In this document: positions 1 through 6,190 of the stretch, piece after piece | How the letters are laid out: every line of letters starts with the position of its first letter | How positions within the stretch are numbered: the first letter of the stretch is position 1 | Origin: Nonomuraea sp. | GTDB lineage: Bacteria > Actinomycetota > Actinomycetes > Streptosporangiales > Streptosporangiaceae | Direction: 5' to 3' | DNA: 11,071 nt | Assembly: GCA_013362835.1 (NCBI GenBank) | Contig: JABFVJ010000342.1 | Coordinates: 1 to 11,071 of the forward strand | Position numbers and translations under genes: made by a program | Notes under the pieces: generated by a model | Told to the model about the DNA's origin: nothing | Databases searched by the model: none | What the model saw: the letters and a program-made list of their open reading frames with translations, nothing else

Positions 1-1237
1 GCTGCGGCGGCGCGTTGAACACGGCCTCGTCCAGGCGTCCCTCGGAGCGGGCCACCAGGACGGGGACCACCATCTGGCCCGTGACGTTGGTCGCGGTGCG
101 GATCATGTCCAGGATCGGGTCGATGGCCAGCAGCAGGCCGACGCCCTCAAGCGGCAGGCCCAGCGTGCTCAGCGTGAGCGTCAGCATGACGATCGCGCCG
201 GTCAGGCCCGCCGTGGCGGCCGAGCCGACGACCGAGACGAACGCGATCAGCAGGTAGTCCCCGATGCCGAGATGCACGCCGAACACCTGGGCCACGAAGA
301 TCGCGGCGAGCGCCGGGTAGACCGAGGCGCAGCCGTCCATCTTGGTGGTGGCGCCGAACGGCACCGCGAAGGCGGCGTAGTCGCGGTCGACGCCGTTGCG
401 CTCGACCGTGACACGCTGGGTCAGCGGCAGCGTGCCGACCGACGAACGGGAGACGAAGGCCAGCTCGATGGCGGGCCAGGCGTTGCGGAAGAAGGTGACC
501 GGGTTGACCTTGCCCCAGACCGCGAGCAGCGTCGGGTAGACGGCCAGCAGGACGATGAAGCAGCCGACGTACACGCCGATGCTGAACTTGGCCAGCGGGG
601 CCAGCAGGTCCCAGCCGTACGTGGAGACGGCCTTGCCGATGAGGCCGGCGGTGCCGATCGGGGCCAGGCGGATGACCCACCACAGGGCCTTCTGCACCAG
701 TTCGAGCACCGAACGGCTGAGGTTGAGGAACGGCTCGGCCTTCTCGCCCACCGCCAGCGCCGCCGCGCCGAGCACGACTCCCAGGAAGACGATCTGGAGG
801 ACGTTCACCTCGGTGAAGGACGTGACGATGTTGGTCGGCACGATGCCGGTGACGAAGTCGAGCCAGGTGCCGGCGCCCTCGGTGTCGACGGCCTTGGCGG
901 CGCCGGTGTCGAGGGTGACGCCCTGACCGGGGTTGATGATCAGGCCGAGCCCGATCGCGAAGGCCACCGAGACGAACGCGGTGACGAGGAACCACAGCAG
1001 CGTCTTGGACGCGAGCCTCGCCGCGCCGTTGACGTTGCGCAGGTTGGCCACGCTGACCAGTACGGCGGTGAACACCAGGGGCGGTACGGCGAGCTTGAGC
1101 AGCTGCACGAAGATCTTGCCGACCTGGGTCAGGGTCTCGGCCAGCCAGGCGACGTCCCAGACCTTGGCGACGAATCCGAGCGCGACGCCGGCCACGAGGC
1201 CGACCAGCAACTGCAGGGAAAAACTGAATCTCTTCAC
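1..1237 (-). CDS. Dicarboxylate/amino acid:cation symporter, DctA/GltP family (3' end missing)
   Basis: Secondary transporter of the SLC1/DAACS family in the cytoplasmic membrane. It probably imports C4-dicarboxylates or acidic amino acids with a cation. I translated the minus strand directly: 412 residues are present, and the frame is still open at the window edge. Family members are about 400-450 residues, so little is lost. Landmarks are a hydrophobic N-terminus (KRFSFSLQLLVGLVAG), the hairpin motif SRSSVGTLPLT, the TM7 motif PFGATTKMDGCA (Lys at residue 299) and the TM8 motif IDPILDMIRTATNVTGQM (Gln at residue 388). The substrate-binding Arg and the Asp pair of TM8 are kept. Two residues that bind sodium in GltPh are changed (see findings). 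I chose the GTG at 1237 because a GGAG lies about 10 nt upstream. An in-frame ATG at 1264 would add nine residues and lacks a clear ribosome site. Family is certain; substrate and coupling ion are not. Confidence 0.93.
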   Translation of the reverse strand, partial: MKRFSFSLQLLVGLVAGVALGFVAKVWDVAWLAETLTQVGKIFVQLLKLAVPPLVFTAVLVSVANLRNVNGAARLASKTLLWFLVTAFVSVAFAIGLGLIINPGQGVTLDTGAAKAVDTEGAGTWLDFVTGIVPTNIVTSFTEVNVLQIVFLGVVLGAAALAVGEKAEPFLNLSRSVLELVQKALWWVIRLAPIGTAGLIGKAVSTYGWDLLAPLAKFSIGVYVGCFIVLLAVYPTLLAVWGKVNPVTFFRNAWPAIELAFVSRSSVGTLPLTQRVTVERNGVDRDYAAFAVPFGATTKMDGCASVYPALAAIFVAQVFGVHLGIGDYLLIAFVSVVGSAATAGLTGAIVMLTLTLSTLGLPLEGVGLLLAIDPILDMIRTATNVTGQMVVPVLVARSEGRLDEAVFNAPPQ

Positions 1238-1258
1238 GGGAAGGGAGCTCCGGAAGCC

Positions 1259-1285
1259 GGGCATGCCAGAGCGAAGGGGGCATGC
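1259..1285. repeat. Two GGGCATGC direct repeats before the symporter start
   Basis: GGGCATGC occurs at 1259-1266 and 1278-1285, offset by 19 bp. Each copy contains the palindrome GCATGC. They lie 22-48 nt upstream of the chosen GTG at 1237. They may be a regulatory site, or chance in GC-rich DNA. Confidence 0.3.
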
Positions 1286-1333
1286 GGGTGAGGAAGGGGG
1301 GACCGGGGACGAGCGGTCAGCGACACAGGGATC

Positions 1334-1364
1334 CGTGCAGACGGCACAGATCCACGTGCAGACG
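1334..1364. repeat. Tandem CGTGCAGACG repeats, candidate operator of the symporter gene
   Basis: CGTGCAGACG occurs exactly at 1334-1343 and 1355-1364, a 21-bp period (about two helical turns). GATCC precedes both copies, so the similarity extends beyond the ten-base core. A near-copy with one inserted A, CGTGCAGAACG, lies at 1416-1426 inside the terminator arm. The pair is about 100-130 nt upstream of the symporter start, a usual place for an activator or repressor site. No regulator gene is visible nearby. Confidence 0.4.
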
Positions 1365-1419
1365 CTCGACGAGCCGCACGATCACCACAGAGAACCTCAC
1401 GAAGCGCTACAACACCGTG

Positions 1420-1448
1420 CAGAACGGGCGATATTCCCGCCCGTTCTG
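1420..1448 (-). terminator. Hairpin terminator of the LLM oxidoreductase gene
   Basis: Perfect 11-bp arms (CAGAACGGGCG at 1420-1430 and CGCCCGTTCTG at 1438-1448) enclose a 7-nt loop. The hairpin begins 20 nt after the LLM stop codon. There is no long T-run on the minus strand, only a T/G-rich stretch, which is common for actinobacterial terminators. Confidence 0.8.
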
Positions 1449-1468
1449 TGTTCTACGTCACCCCCGGC

Positions 1469-2509
1469 TCAGGAGGCCAGCTCCTTGACCTTCTCCAGCA
1501 GCCGGACGCGCTCCTCGTGGGTACGGCCGAGCGGCGCGACGTTGAGCGTGGTCACGCCCGACTCCTTCATCGCCTGGATCCGGTCGCGGACGAAGCCCTC
1601 GTCGCCGATCAGCGACATGTTCTCCAGCAGCTCGGCGGGGACCAGCGCGGCGGCCTCGTCCTTCTTGCCCTCCAGGTAGAGGTCCTGGATCTGCTCGGCC
1701 TCCTTCTCGTAGCCGTAGCGCCGGGCGAGGTCGTTGTAGAAGTTCTTCCCCTTGGCGCCCATGCCGCCGATGTACAGGGCGGCCATCGGGCGGCCGAACT
1801 CGCGCAGCCCGGTCACGTCGTCGCCGATCGCGAGCGTGGCCTGGGCGATCACGTCGAGCTCGCCCAGCTCGGGGTCGCGCTTGGCCTTGCCGGCGGCGAG
1901 CGCGGGGCCCCACACGTCGGCGGCCTTCTCCGGGTAGTAGAAGATCGGCTCCCAGCCCTCGGCCAGCTCGGCGGTCAGCTCGACGTTCTTGGGGCCGATG
2001 GCGGCGACCACGATGGGGATGCGCGGGCGTACCGGGTGGTTGATGATCTTGAGGGGCTTGCCCAGGCCGGTGCCCTGGCCTTCGGGGAGCGGGATGGCGT
2101 AGTGGCGGCCGGCGTGCTCCAGCCGCTCGCGCCGCCAGACCTTGCGGCAGATCTCGATGATCTCCCTCGTCCGCGCCAGCGGCGCGGTGTACGGCACCCC
2201 GTGGAACCCCTCGATCACCTGCGGCCCCGACGCGCCGATGCCCAGCGTGAAGCGCCCGTCGGAGACGAAGTCGAGACCGGCGGCGGTCATCGCCATCAGC
2301 GTGGGGGTGCGGGTGTAGATCTGCAGGATGCCCGAGGCGATCTGCAGGCGCTCGGTCCTGGCGGCGATGTAGCCCATCTGGCTCACGGCGTCGAAACTGT
2401 ACGCCTCGGCCACGAAGACGATGTCGAGTCCGGCCTTCTCGTAGTCGGCCAGCTCGGCGACCGTCTCCTTGAAACCGCCCGAGTAGTTGATCCCCATACC
2501 GATGCGCAT
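1469..2509 (-). CDS. LLM class F420-dependent oxidoreductase
   Basis: A 346-residue protein of the bacterial luciferase-like (LLM) TIM-barrel superfamily, in the branch that uses deazaflavin F420. These are cytosolic enzymes that pass hydride between F420 and a substrate; the substrate here cannot be told. The N-terminus MRIGMGINYSGG gives the first barrel strand, followed by KAGLDIVFVAEAY, then GRFTLGIGASGPQVIEGFHG (residues 85-104), typical of F420-type LLM proteins. The segment IPIVVAAIGPKNVELTAELAEGW is the usual late-barrel motif. Length is normal. The ATG at 2509 is preceded by GGGAG with about 6-nt spacing. The gene is transcribed alone: a divergent gene starts 93 bp away and a hairpin follows the stop. 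Flavin (FMN) use rather than F420 cannot be excluded from sequence alone. Confidence 0.93.
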   Translation of the reverse strand: MRIGMGINYSGGFKETVAELADYEKAGLDIVFVAEAYSFDAVSQMGYIAARTERLQIASGILQIYTRTPTLMAMTAAGLDFVSDGRFTLGIGASGPQVIEGFHGVPYTAPLARTREIIEICRKVWRRERLEHAGRHYAIPLPEGQGTGLGKPLKIINHPVRPRIPIVVAAIGPKNVELTAELAEGWEPIFYYPEKAADVWGPALAAGKAKRDPELGELDVIAQATLAIGDDVTGLREFGRPMAALYIGGMGAKGKNFYNDLARRYGYEKEAEQIQDLYLEGKKDEAAALVPAELLENMSLIGDEGFVRDRIQAMKESGVTTLNVAPLGRTHEERVRLLEKVKELAS

Positions 2510-2602
2510 GCCGGGCTCCCCATGAACCGAATGTTGTTCCGTTGCGATGGCAACAGGTTAGCGCGTCGGCGTGTCGCGCGGCGAAGCACTAGCCTGGTTC
2601 GG
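2510..2602. promoter_or_regulatory. Divergent promoter region between the LLM gene and the phosphatase-family gene
   Basis: These 93 bp must carry the LLM promoter (leftward) and the promoter of the plus-strand gene. A perfect short inverted repeat, GTTGC-GATG-GCAAC, lies at 2541-2554, just beside a possible leftward -10 box TAACCT (plus strand AGGTTA, 2555-2560). It could be an operator shared by both genes. In-frame ATG codons at 2522 and 2531 would extend the plus-strand protein by about 27 residues across this region. I think that unlikely because the added stretch is Arg-rich and has no ribosome site. Confidence 0.5.
2590..2595 (+). promoter_or_regulatory. Putative -10 box TAGCCT of a leaderless transcript
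   Basis: TAGCCT fits the actinobacterial TAnnnT -10 pattern and ends 7 nt before the GTG at 2603, so transcription would start at or next to the start codon. No Shine-Dalgarno sequence precedes that GTG, which agrees with leaderless translation. No clear -35 box was found. Confidence 0.5.
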
Positions 2603-3490
2603 GTGCTGAGTCGGGTCGTCGTCATCGTCTCCGCCGTGATCGCCGCAGCCCTGGCGGGGCACTCGCTGATCCCGGCGCTCGGCGGGTTCACGCCGGTGAT
2701 GGAGAGCCTGCTGCCCTGGCTGGGTCTCGCCGTTCCGCTGCTGCTGATCCTCGCCGCGCTGGCGCGCTCCAGGGCGGCCGCCGTGGCGGCGCTCGTGCCC
2801 GGGGTGGTGTGGGCCGCGATGTTCGGCTCCACGCTGATGCGCACCCCGCCCGGCGGCCCCAGCGACCTCGCGGTCGGCACGGTCAACGTGGGCGTGACCA
2901 ACAGCGCGTCGGGCGAGGCCGTGAAGGCCATCGCCAAGGACCTCGACCTGCTGGCCGCCCAGGAGCTCACCATCGGGGGGCCGGCGGCCAAGCAGCTCAA
3001 CAAGATGTTCGCCTACCACTACCCGGTCAGCACGGTCGGTCTGTGGAGCCGCTACCCGATCAGCGAGACCAGGCCGCTCGACGTCGGCATGGGCTGGCCG
3101 CGGGCGCTGCGCGCGGTGGTCGACACCCCCAAGGGCAAGGTCACCGTCTACGTCATGCACCTGGCCTCGGCCCGCCCCGGCCACACGGCCTCGCGCGACG
3201 CCTCCCTGGCCCACGCGCGCAAGCTCGTCGACGACGACCCCAGCAAGCGCATCCTGCTCCTCGGCGACCTCAACACCGCCACCACCGACCGGGGCATGCG
3301 CGGCCTGACCCCGCCGCTGACCGACGCGCAGGTCGTGGCGGGCGACGGGTTCGGGTTCACCTGGCCGGCCGAGTTCCCGATCACCCGGCCCGACCACATC
3401 CTGTTCAAGGGGATGACGGCGACCAAGGCGGGGGTGGCCCCGGCGACCGGCAGCGATCATCGGGCGGCGGTCGCCTCACTCCGCTTCTAG
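2603..3490 (+). CDS. Membrane-anchored endonuclease/exonuclease/phosphatase family protein
   Basis: A 295-residue protein with an N-terminal membrane part (three hydrophobic segments at about residues 4-25, 36-55 and 59-77) and a metal-dependent EEP domain (about 88-295) that should face outside. The EEP catalytic signs are all present: GTVNVG (92-97), the Gln-Glu metal-ligand pair (120-121), WSRYPI (148-153), the MHL histidine (186), GDLN (221-224), PDHI (263-266) and the terminal SDH (284-286). The family cleaves phosphodiester or phosphomonoester bonds in DNA, RNA, inositol phosphates or sphingomyelin; the substrate here is unknown. It is the only plus-strand gene, divergent from the LLM gene, and its last 15 bp overlap the convergent nucleotidyltransferase gene. 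The GTG start is chosen from the -10 box just upstream; ATG 2522 or 2531 are alternatives. Confidence 0.88.
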   Translation: MLSRVVVIVSAVIAAALAGHSLIPALGGFTPVMESLLPWLGLAVPLLLILAALARSRAAAVAALVPGVVWAAMFGSTLMRTPPGGPSDLAVGTVNVGVTNSASGEAVKAIAKDLDLLAAQELTIGGPAAKQLNKMFAYHYPVSTVGLWSRYPISETRPLDVGMGWPRALRAVVDTPKGKVTVYVMHLASARPGHTASRDASLAHARKLVDDDPSKRILLLGDLNTATTDRGMRGLTPPLTDAQVVAGDGFGFTWPAEFPITRPDHILFKGMTATKAGVAPATGSDHRAAVASLRF

Positions 3491-4039
3491 CAGGTCCAGC
3501 AGGCCGAGGTCGCCGGGGGTGTCGATGTCGGCGGGGTCGCCGTGCCCGTCGCAGGCCACCTCGGTGACCAGCTCCGGATGCGCCTTCATGAACGGCCGCG
3601 CCCCCACGTCCCCCACGGCGAGCCCGGCCACCTCGGCGAAGTGCTCGCGGGCGATCAGCACCGGGTTCCTCCGCCGGCCCGCGTACGTGGCCACCGCGAA
3701 CCCGGCCCCCGACTCCGCGAGCGCCCGTACCGCGCCCGGCCGGACGAGGGGCTGGTCCACCAGCGCGATCACGACGGCCTCCGACTCGGGCGGCAGCGCG
3801 GCGAGGCCGACCCGCAGCGAGGAGCCCATGCCCGTACGCCAGTCCGGGTTGCGTACGGTGACCGCCCCGCGCACCTGCACGGTCGCCGCGCCCAGCACGA
3901 CCACCACGGGATGGCAGCCGCCCTTCTCCAGCAGGCGCACGCCGCGGTCGACCAGGCGCTCGCCCGCGTGTTCCAGGAGCGCCTTGGGCGTGCCCAGCCT
4001 GGCGCCCTCCCCCGCGGCGAGCAGCAGCCCCGCGATCAC
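3476..4039 (-). CDS. MobA/MocA-like nucleotidyltransferase (molybdopterin cytidylyltransferase-like)
   Basis: A 187-residue single-domain enzyme of the MobA-like NTP transferase family, probably joining CMP (or GMP) to molybdopterin for a molybdenum hydroxylase. The N-terminal nucleotide loop LLLAAGEGARLGTPKALL (residues 5-22) is classic. VDQP (94-97) supplies the metal-binding Asp. RRNPVLI (123-129) and GDVGARPF (143-150) with DIDTPGDL (171-178) are the usual C-terminal motifs. The DQP form and the partner XdhC-type gene favour the MocA (CTP-using) branch, though the base cannot be read with certainty. Its GTG start overlaps the stop of the upstream XdhC-type gene by 4 nt (GTGA), so it is probably translated by coupling. 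Its 3' end overlaps the convergent phosphatase-family gene by 15 bp. Length is normal for the family. Confidence 0.9.
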   Translation of the reverse strand: MIAGLLLAAGEGARLGTPKALLEHAGERLVDRGVRLLEKGGCHPVVVVLGAATVQVRGAVTVRNPDWRTGMGSSLRVGLAALPPESEAVVIALVDQPLVRPGAVRALAESGAGFAVATYAGRRRNPVLIAREHFAEVAGLAVGDVGARPFMKAHPELVTEVACDGHGDPADIDTPGDLGLLDLLEAE

Positions 4040-5127
4040 GAGCCCTCGCCGTGGATGCGCCCGCCCGTCCGCGACAGCGGCTGACCCGAGCCGCCCCACC
4101 TGAGCTGGATGAGCTCGGCGGCGATCGACACGGCCGTCTCCTCCGGGGTGCGGGCGCCGAGGTCGAGCCCGATGGGCGATCTCAGCCTGGCCAGCTCGGC
4201 GTCGGTCAGGCCGGACTCGCGCAGGCGCGCCAGCCGGTCCTCGTGCGTACGCCGCGAGCCCATGGCCCCGATGTAGCCCGCCTCGGTCCGCAGGGCCACC
4301 TCCAGCAGCGGCACGTCGAACTTGGGGTCGTGGGTGAGCACGCAGATCACCGTGCGCTCGTCGACCTTCACCGAGGCCAGGTAGTCGTGCGGCCACTTGA
4401 CGACCACCTCGTCGGCCTCGGGGAACCGTTTGGCGGTGGCGAAGACGGGCCGGGCGTCGCAGACGGTCACGTGGTAGCCGAGGAACTTGCCGACGCGGGC
4501 CACGGCCGCGGCGAAGTCGATCGCGCCGAAGACCAGCATGCGCGGCGGCGGCGCGAACGACTGCACGAACACCGACAGGTCGTCCAGCCGCCGCTCGCCG
4601 TGGCCGCCGTAGTGCCTGACGCCGGTCAGGCCCTGGGCGAGCATGCCGCGCGCGTCGTCGTCCACGGCCTCGTCGAGGCGGTCGAGGCCGAGGGTGCCCG
4701 AGGAGCGGTCGGGCCAGACGATCCGGCGGGCGCCGATCGGGCCGGGGCCCGAGACGATCGTGGCGACCGCGACCGGGTGGTGCGCCTCGACCGAGGCGGA
4801 GATCTCGCCCAGCTCCGGGAAGGTCTCGATGGAGATCGGCTCGACCAGGATGTCGATGATGCCGCCGCAGGTCAGGCCGACGGCGAAGGCGTCGTCGTCG
4901 CTCACGCCGTAGCGGCGCAGGACGGGCCCGTCGATCTCGGAGGCCAGCTCGAAGACCGCGCCCTCGACGCAGCCGCCCGACACGCTGCCGACCACCTCGT
5001 CGCCGCGTACCGCCATCGCCGCGCCCGGCGGCCTCGGCGCGCTGCTGAACGTGCTCACCACCGTCGCCAGCCCGAACCTGAGCCCCGACCTCCACCACCG
5101 CATGATCTCCGGCAGCACGTCACGCAT
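4036..5127 (-). CDS. XdhC/CoxF-family molybdenum hydroxylase maturation protein
   Basis: A 363-residue XdhC/CoxI-family protein. Known relatives bind the molybdenum cofactor, aid its sulfuration and insert it into xanthine dehydrogenase or CO dehydrogenase. The N-terminal domain has SVSGGCVEGAV (48-58) with the conserved Cys, and GLTCGGIIDILVEP (84-97). The C-terminal Rossmann-like XdhC_C domain starts at about 195 with VFGAIDFAAAVARVGK, then CDARPVFAT (223-231), LTHDPKFD (264-271) and GAMGSRRTHEDR (287-298). The loop GAIDFA differs from the GxGH loop of classical XdhC. The ATG overlaps the end of the VWA gene by 8 nt, and the stop overlaps the nucleotidyltransferase start. Only a weak AAAGG precedes it, so coupling is likely. 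Family is certain; the client enzyme is not in the window. Confidence 0.93.
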   Translation of the reverse strand: MRDVLPEIMRWWRSGLRFGLATVVSTFSSAPRPPGAAMAVRGDEVVGSVSGGCVEGAVFELASEIDGPVLRRYGVSDDDAFAVGLTCGGIIDILVEPISIETFPELGEISASVEAHHPVAVATIVSGPGPIGARRIVWPDRSSGTLGLDRLDEAVDDDARGMLAQGLTGVRHYGGHGERRLDDLSVFVQSFAPPPRMLVFGAIDFAAAVARVGKFLGYHVTVCDARPVFATAKRFPEADEVVVKWPHDYLASVKVDERTVICVLTHDPKFDVPLLEVALRTEAGYIGAMGSRRTHEDRLARLRESGLTDAELARLRSPIGLDLGARTPEETAVSIAAELIQLRWGGSGQPLSRTGGRIHGEGS

Positions 5128-6190
5128 GGGCGAGCCTTTCGCTGAGTTCCTCGTACGCGGCCAGGCTGTGCCCGGCCACCAGATCGTCCAGGTACGGCAG
5201 GGCGGCCCGCATGCCTCCGGTCAGCGGCTGGAAGTCCTCGTACCCTTTGTGGGGATTGACCCAGATGACCCGGTGCGCCTGGCGGGACAGCCTGGCGAGC
5301 TGGGCGCCCAGGAGCGCGGGATCACCCCGTTCCCACCCGTCGGAGGCGATCACGGCGATCGCCCCTCTCGCGCTGTGACGGGCGAGATATTCCTTGAACT
5401 CCTCTCCCAGCCGGGTCCCGCCGCTCCAGTCGGGGACGGCCTTGGACACCTCGTTCAGCGCGGTGCCGGGATCGCGGTGGCGCAGCCCGGCGGTGACCTC
5501 GGTGAGCCTGGTGCCCACGGAGAAGACCCTGGTGGCCCTCGGCTCGCTCCTGACCAGCGCGTGGGCGAAGCGCAGCAGGGTCTCGGCGTAGGGGGCCATC
5601 GAGCCGCTGACGTCCACGAACAGGACCACCTGGCGCGGCCTGCGGGTGTGGCGCCGGTGGCGCAGGGCGGCGACCTCGCCGGTCCTGAGGGCGTCGCGGA
5701 TCGTGCGGCGCGGGTCGAGCCTGCCCCGGTGGGCCCGCTCGAAGCGGCGCGAGCGGCGGGTCTCCCTGCCGCTCCGCAGCATGGCCAGCATCCGGTGCAC
5801 CTCGGCCCGTTCGGCCTCGGTGAGCCGGGCCACGTCCCGGTGCCGCAGCACCTCGGCGCGGCTCGCCGTCGCCGGCGCCGCGCTCTCCTCGCCCTCCCCC
5901 TCGCCGCCCTCGACCGCCGCCAGGTGCCGGGTGACGCTCATGGCCGCCGTACGGGTCATCGCCGCCCTCGTGCCGCCGAAGTACGCGGCGAAGCAGCGGT
6001 CGTAGCGGGGCAGGTCGTCGGGCGTGGCGCACAGGGTGAGCCGGCCGGCCCAGTAGACCTCGTCCCGGTCGGTCACGTCGAGATGGCCGAGGGCCGTGAG
6101 CAGGCTCCGCGTACGCTCGTGGTCGGCCCCGACGCCCGCCGCCCGCAGCGTCCTGACGAAGCCCGTCACGGTGCGGACCAGCTCATCCAT
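5120..6190 (-). CDS. CoxE-type VWA domain protein
   Basis: A 356-residue protein of the CoxE-like VWA family. With a MoxR ATPase, CoxE relatives act in assembly of the Mo/Cu active site of CO dehydrogenase. The N-terminal half is charged and helical with an acidic linker (GGEGEGEESA, about 95-104), then an Arg-rich stretch (about 141-186). The VWA domain begins at QVVLFVDVSGSM (187-198) with an intact MIDAS DxSxS. The MIDAS Thr is probably in GGTR (257-260) and the Asp in SDGWERGD (283-290). The C-terminal IWVNPHKGYEDFQPLTGGMRA is typical of the family. The ATG at 6190 overlaps the MoxR stop by 8 nt and lacks a Shine-Dalgarno sequence, so reinitiation after the ATPase gene is likely. The pair MoxR-VWA is a standard chaperone couple. 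Confidence 0.92.
   Translation of the reverse strand: MDELVRTVTGFVRTLRAAGVGADHERTRSLLTALGHLDVTDRDEVYWAGRLTLCATPDDLPRYDRCFAAYFGGTRAAMTRTAAMSVTRHLAAVEGGEGEGEESAAPATASRAEVLRHRDVARLTEAERAEVHRMLAMLRSGRETRRSRRFERAHRGRLDPRRTIRDALRTGEVAALRHRRHTRRPRQVVLFVDVSGSMAPYAETLLRFAHALVRSEPRATRVFSVGTRLTEVTAGLRHRDPGTALNEVSKAVPDWSGGTRLGEEFKEYLARHSARGAIAVIASDGWERGDPALLGAQLARLSRQAHRVIWVNPHKGYEDFQPLTGGMRAALPYLDDLVAGHSLAAYEELSERLAHA

Larger units (their letters stand above)
1238..1468. other. 231-bp intergenic region between the LLM gene and the symporter gene
   Basis: No convincing gene is present. From right to left it holds the hairpin terminator of the LLM gene (1420-1448), then tandem CGTGCAGACG repeats (1334-1364), then two copies of GGGCATGC (1259-1266 and 1278-1285) just before the symporter start. 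The symporter promoter must lie here because the terminator separates it from the gene upstream. I could not assign convincing -35 and -10 boxes. Confidence 0.6.

Noticed and set aside
147..1283. Minus-strand open frame over the symporter gene
   Set aside because: The translation is Arg-rich and lacks hydrophobic segments. The neighbouring frame gives a clear DctA/GltP protein that runs off the left edge.
1448..2602. Long plus-strand open frame continuous with the phosphatase-family gene
   Set aside because: It runs antisense through the LLM gene, and its translation there is low-complexity Arg/Gly/Val/Leu text without domains. The real protein begins at about 2603.
4040..5098. Minus-strand open frame joined in frame to the nucleotidyltransferase gene
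   Set aside because: It is an out-of-frame shadow of the XdhC-type gene, very rich in Arg and Gly. The conserved protein begins at the GTG at 4039, which overlaps the XdhC stop.
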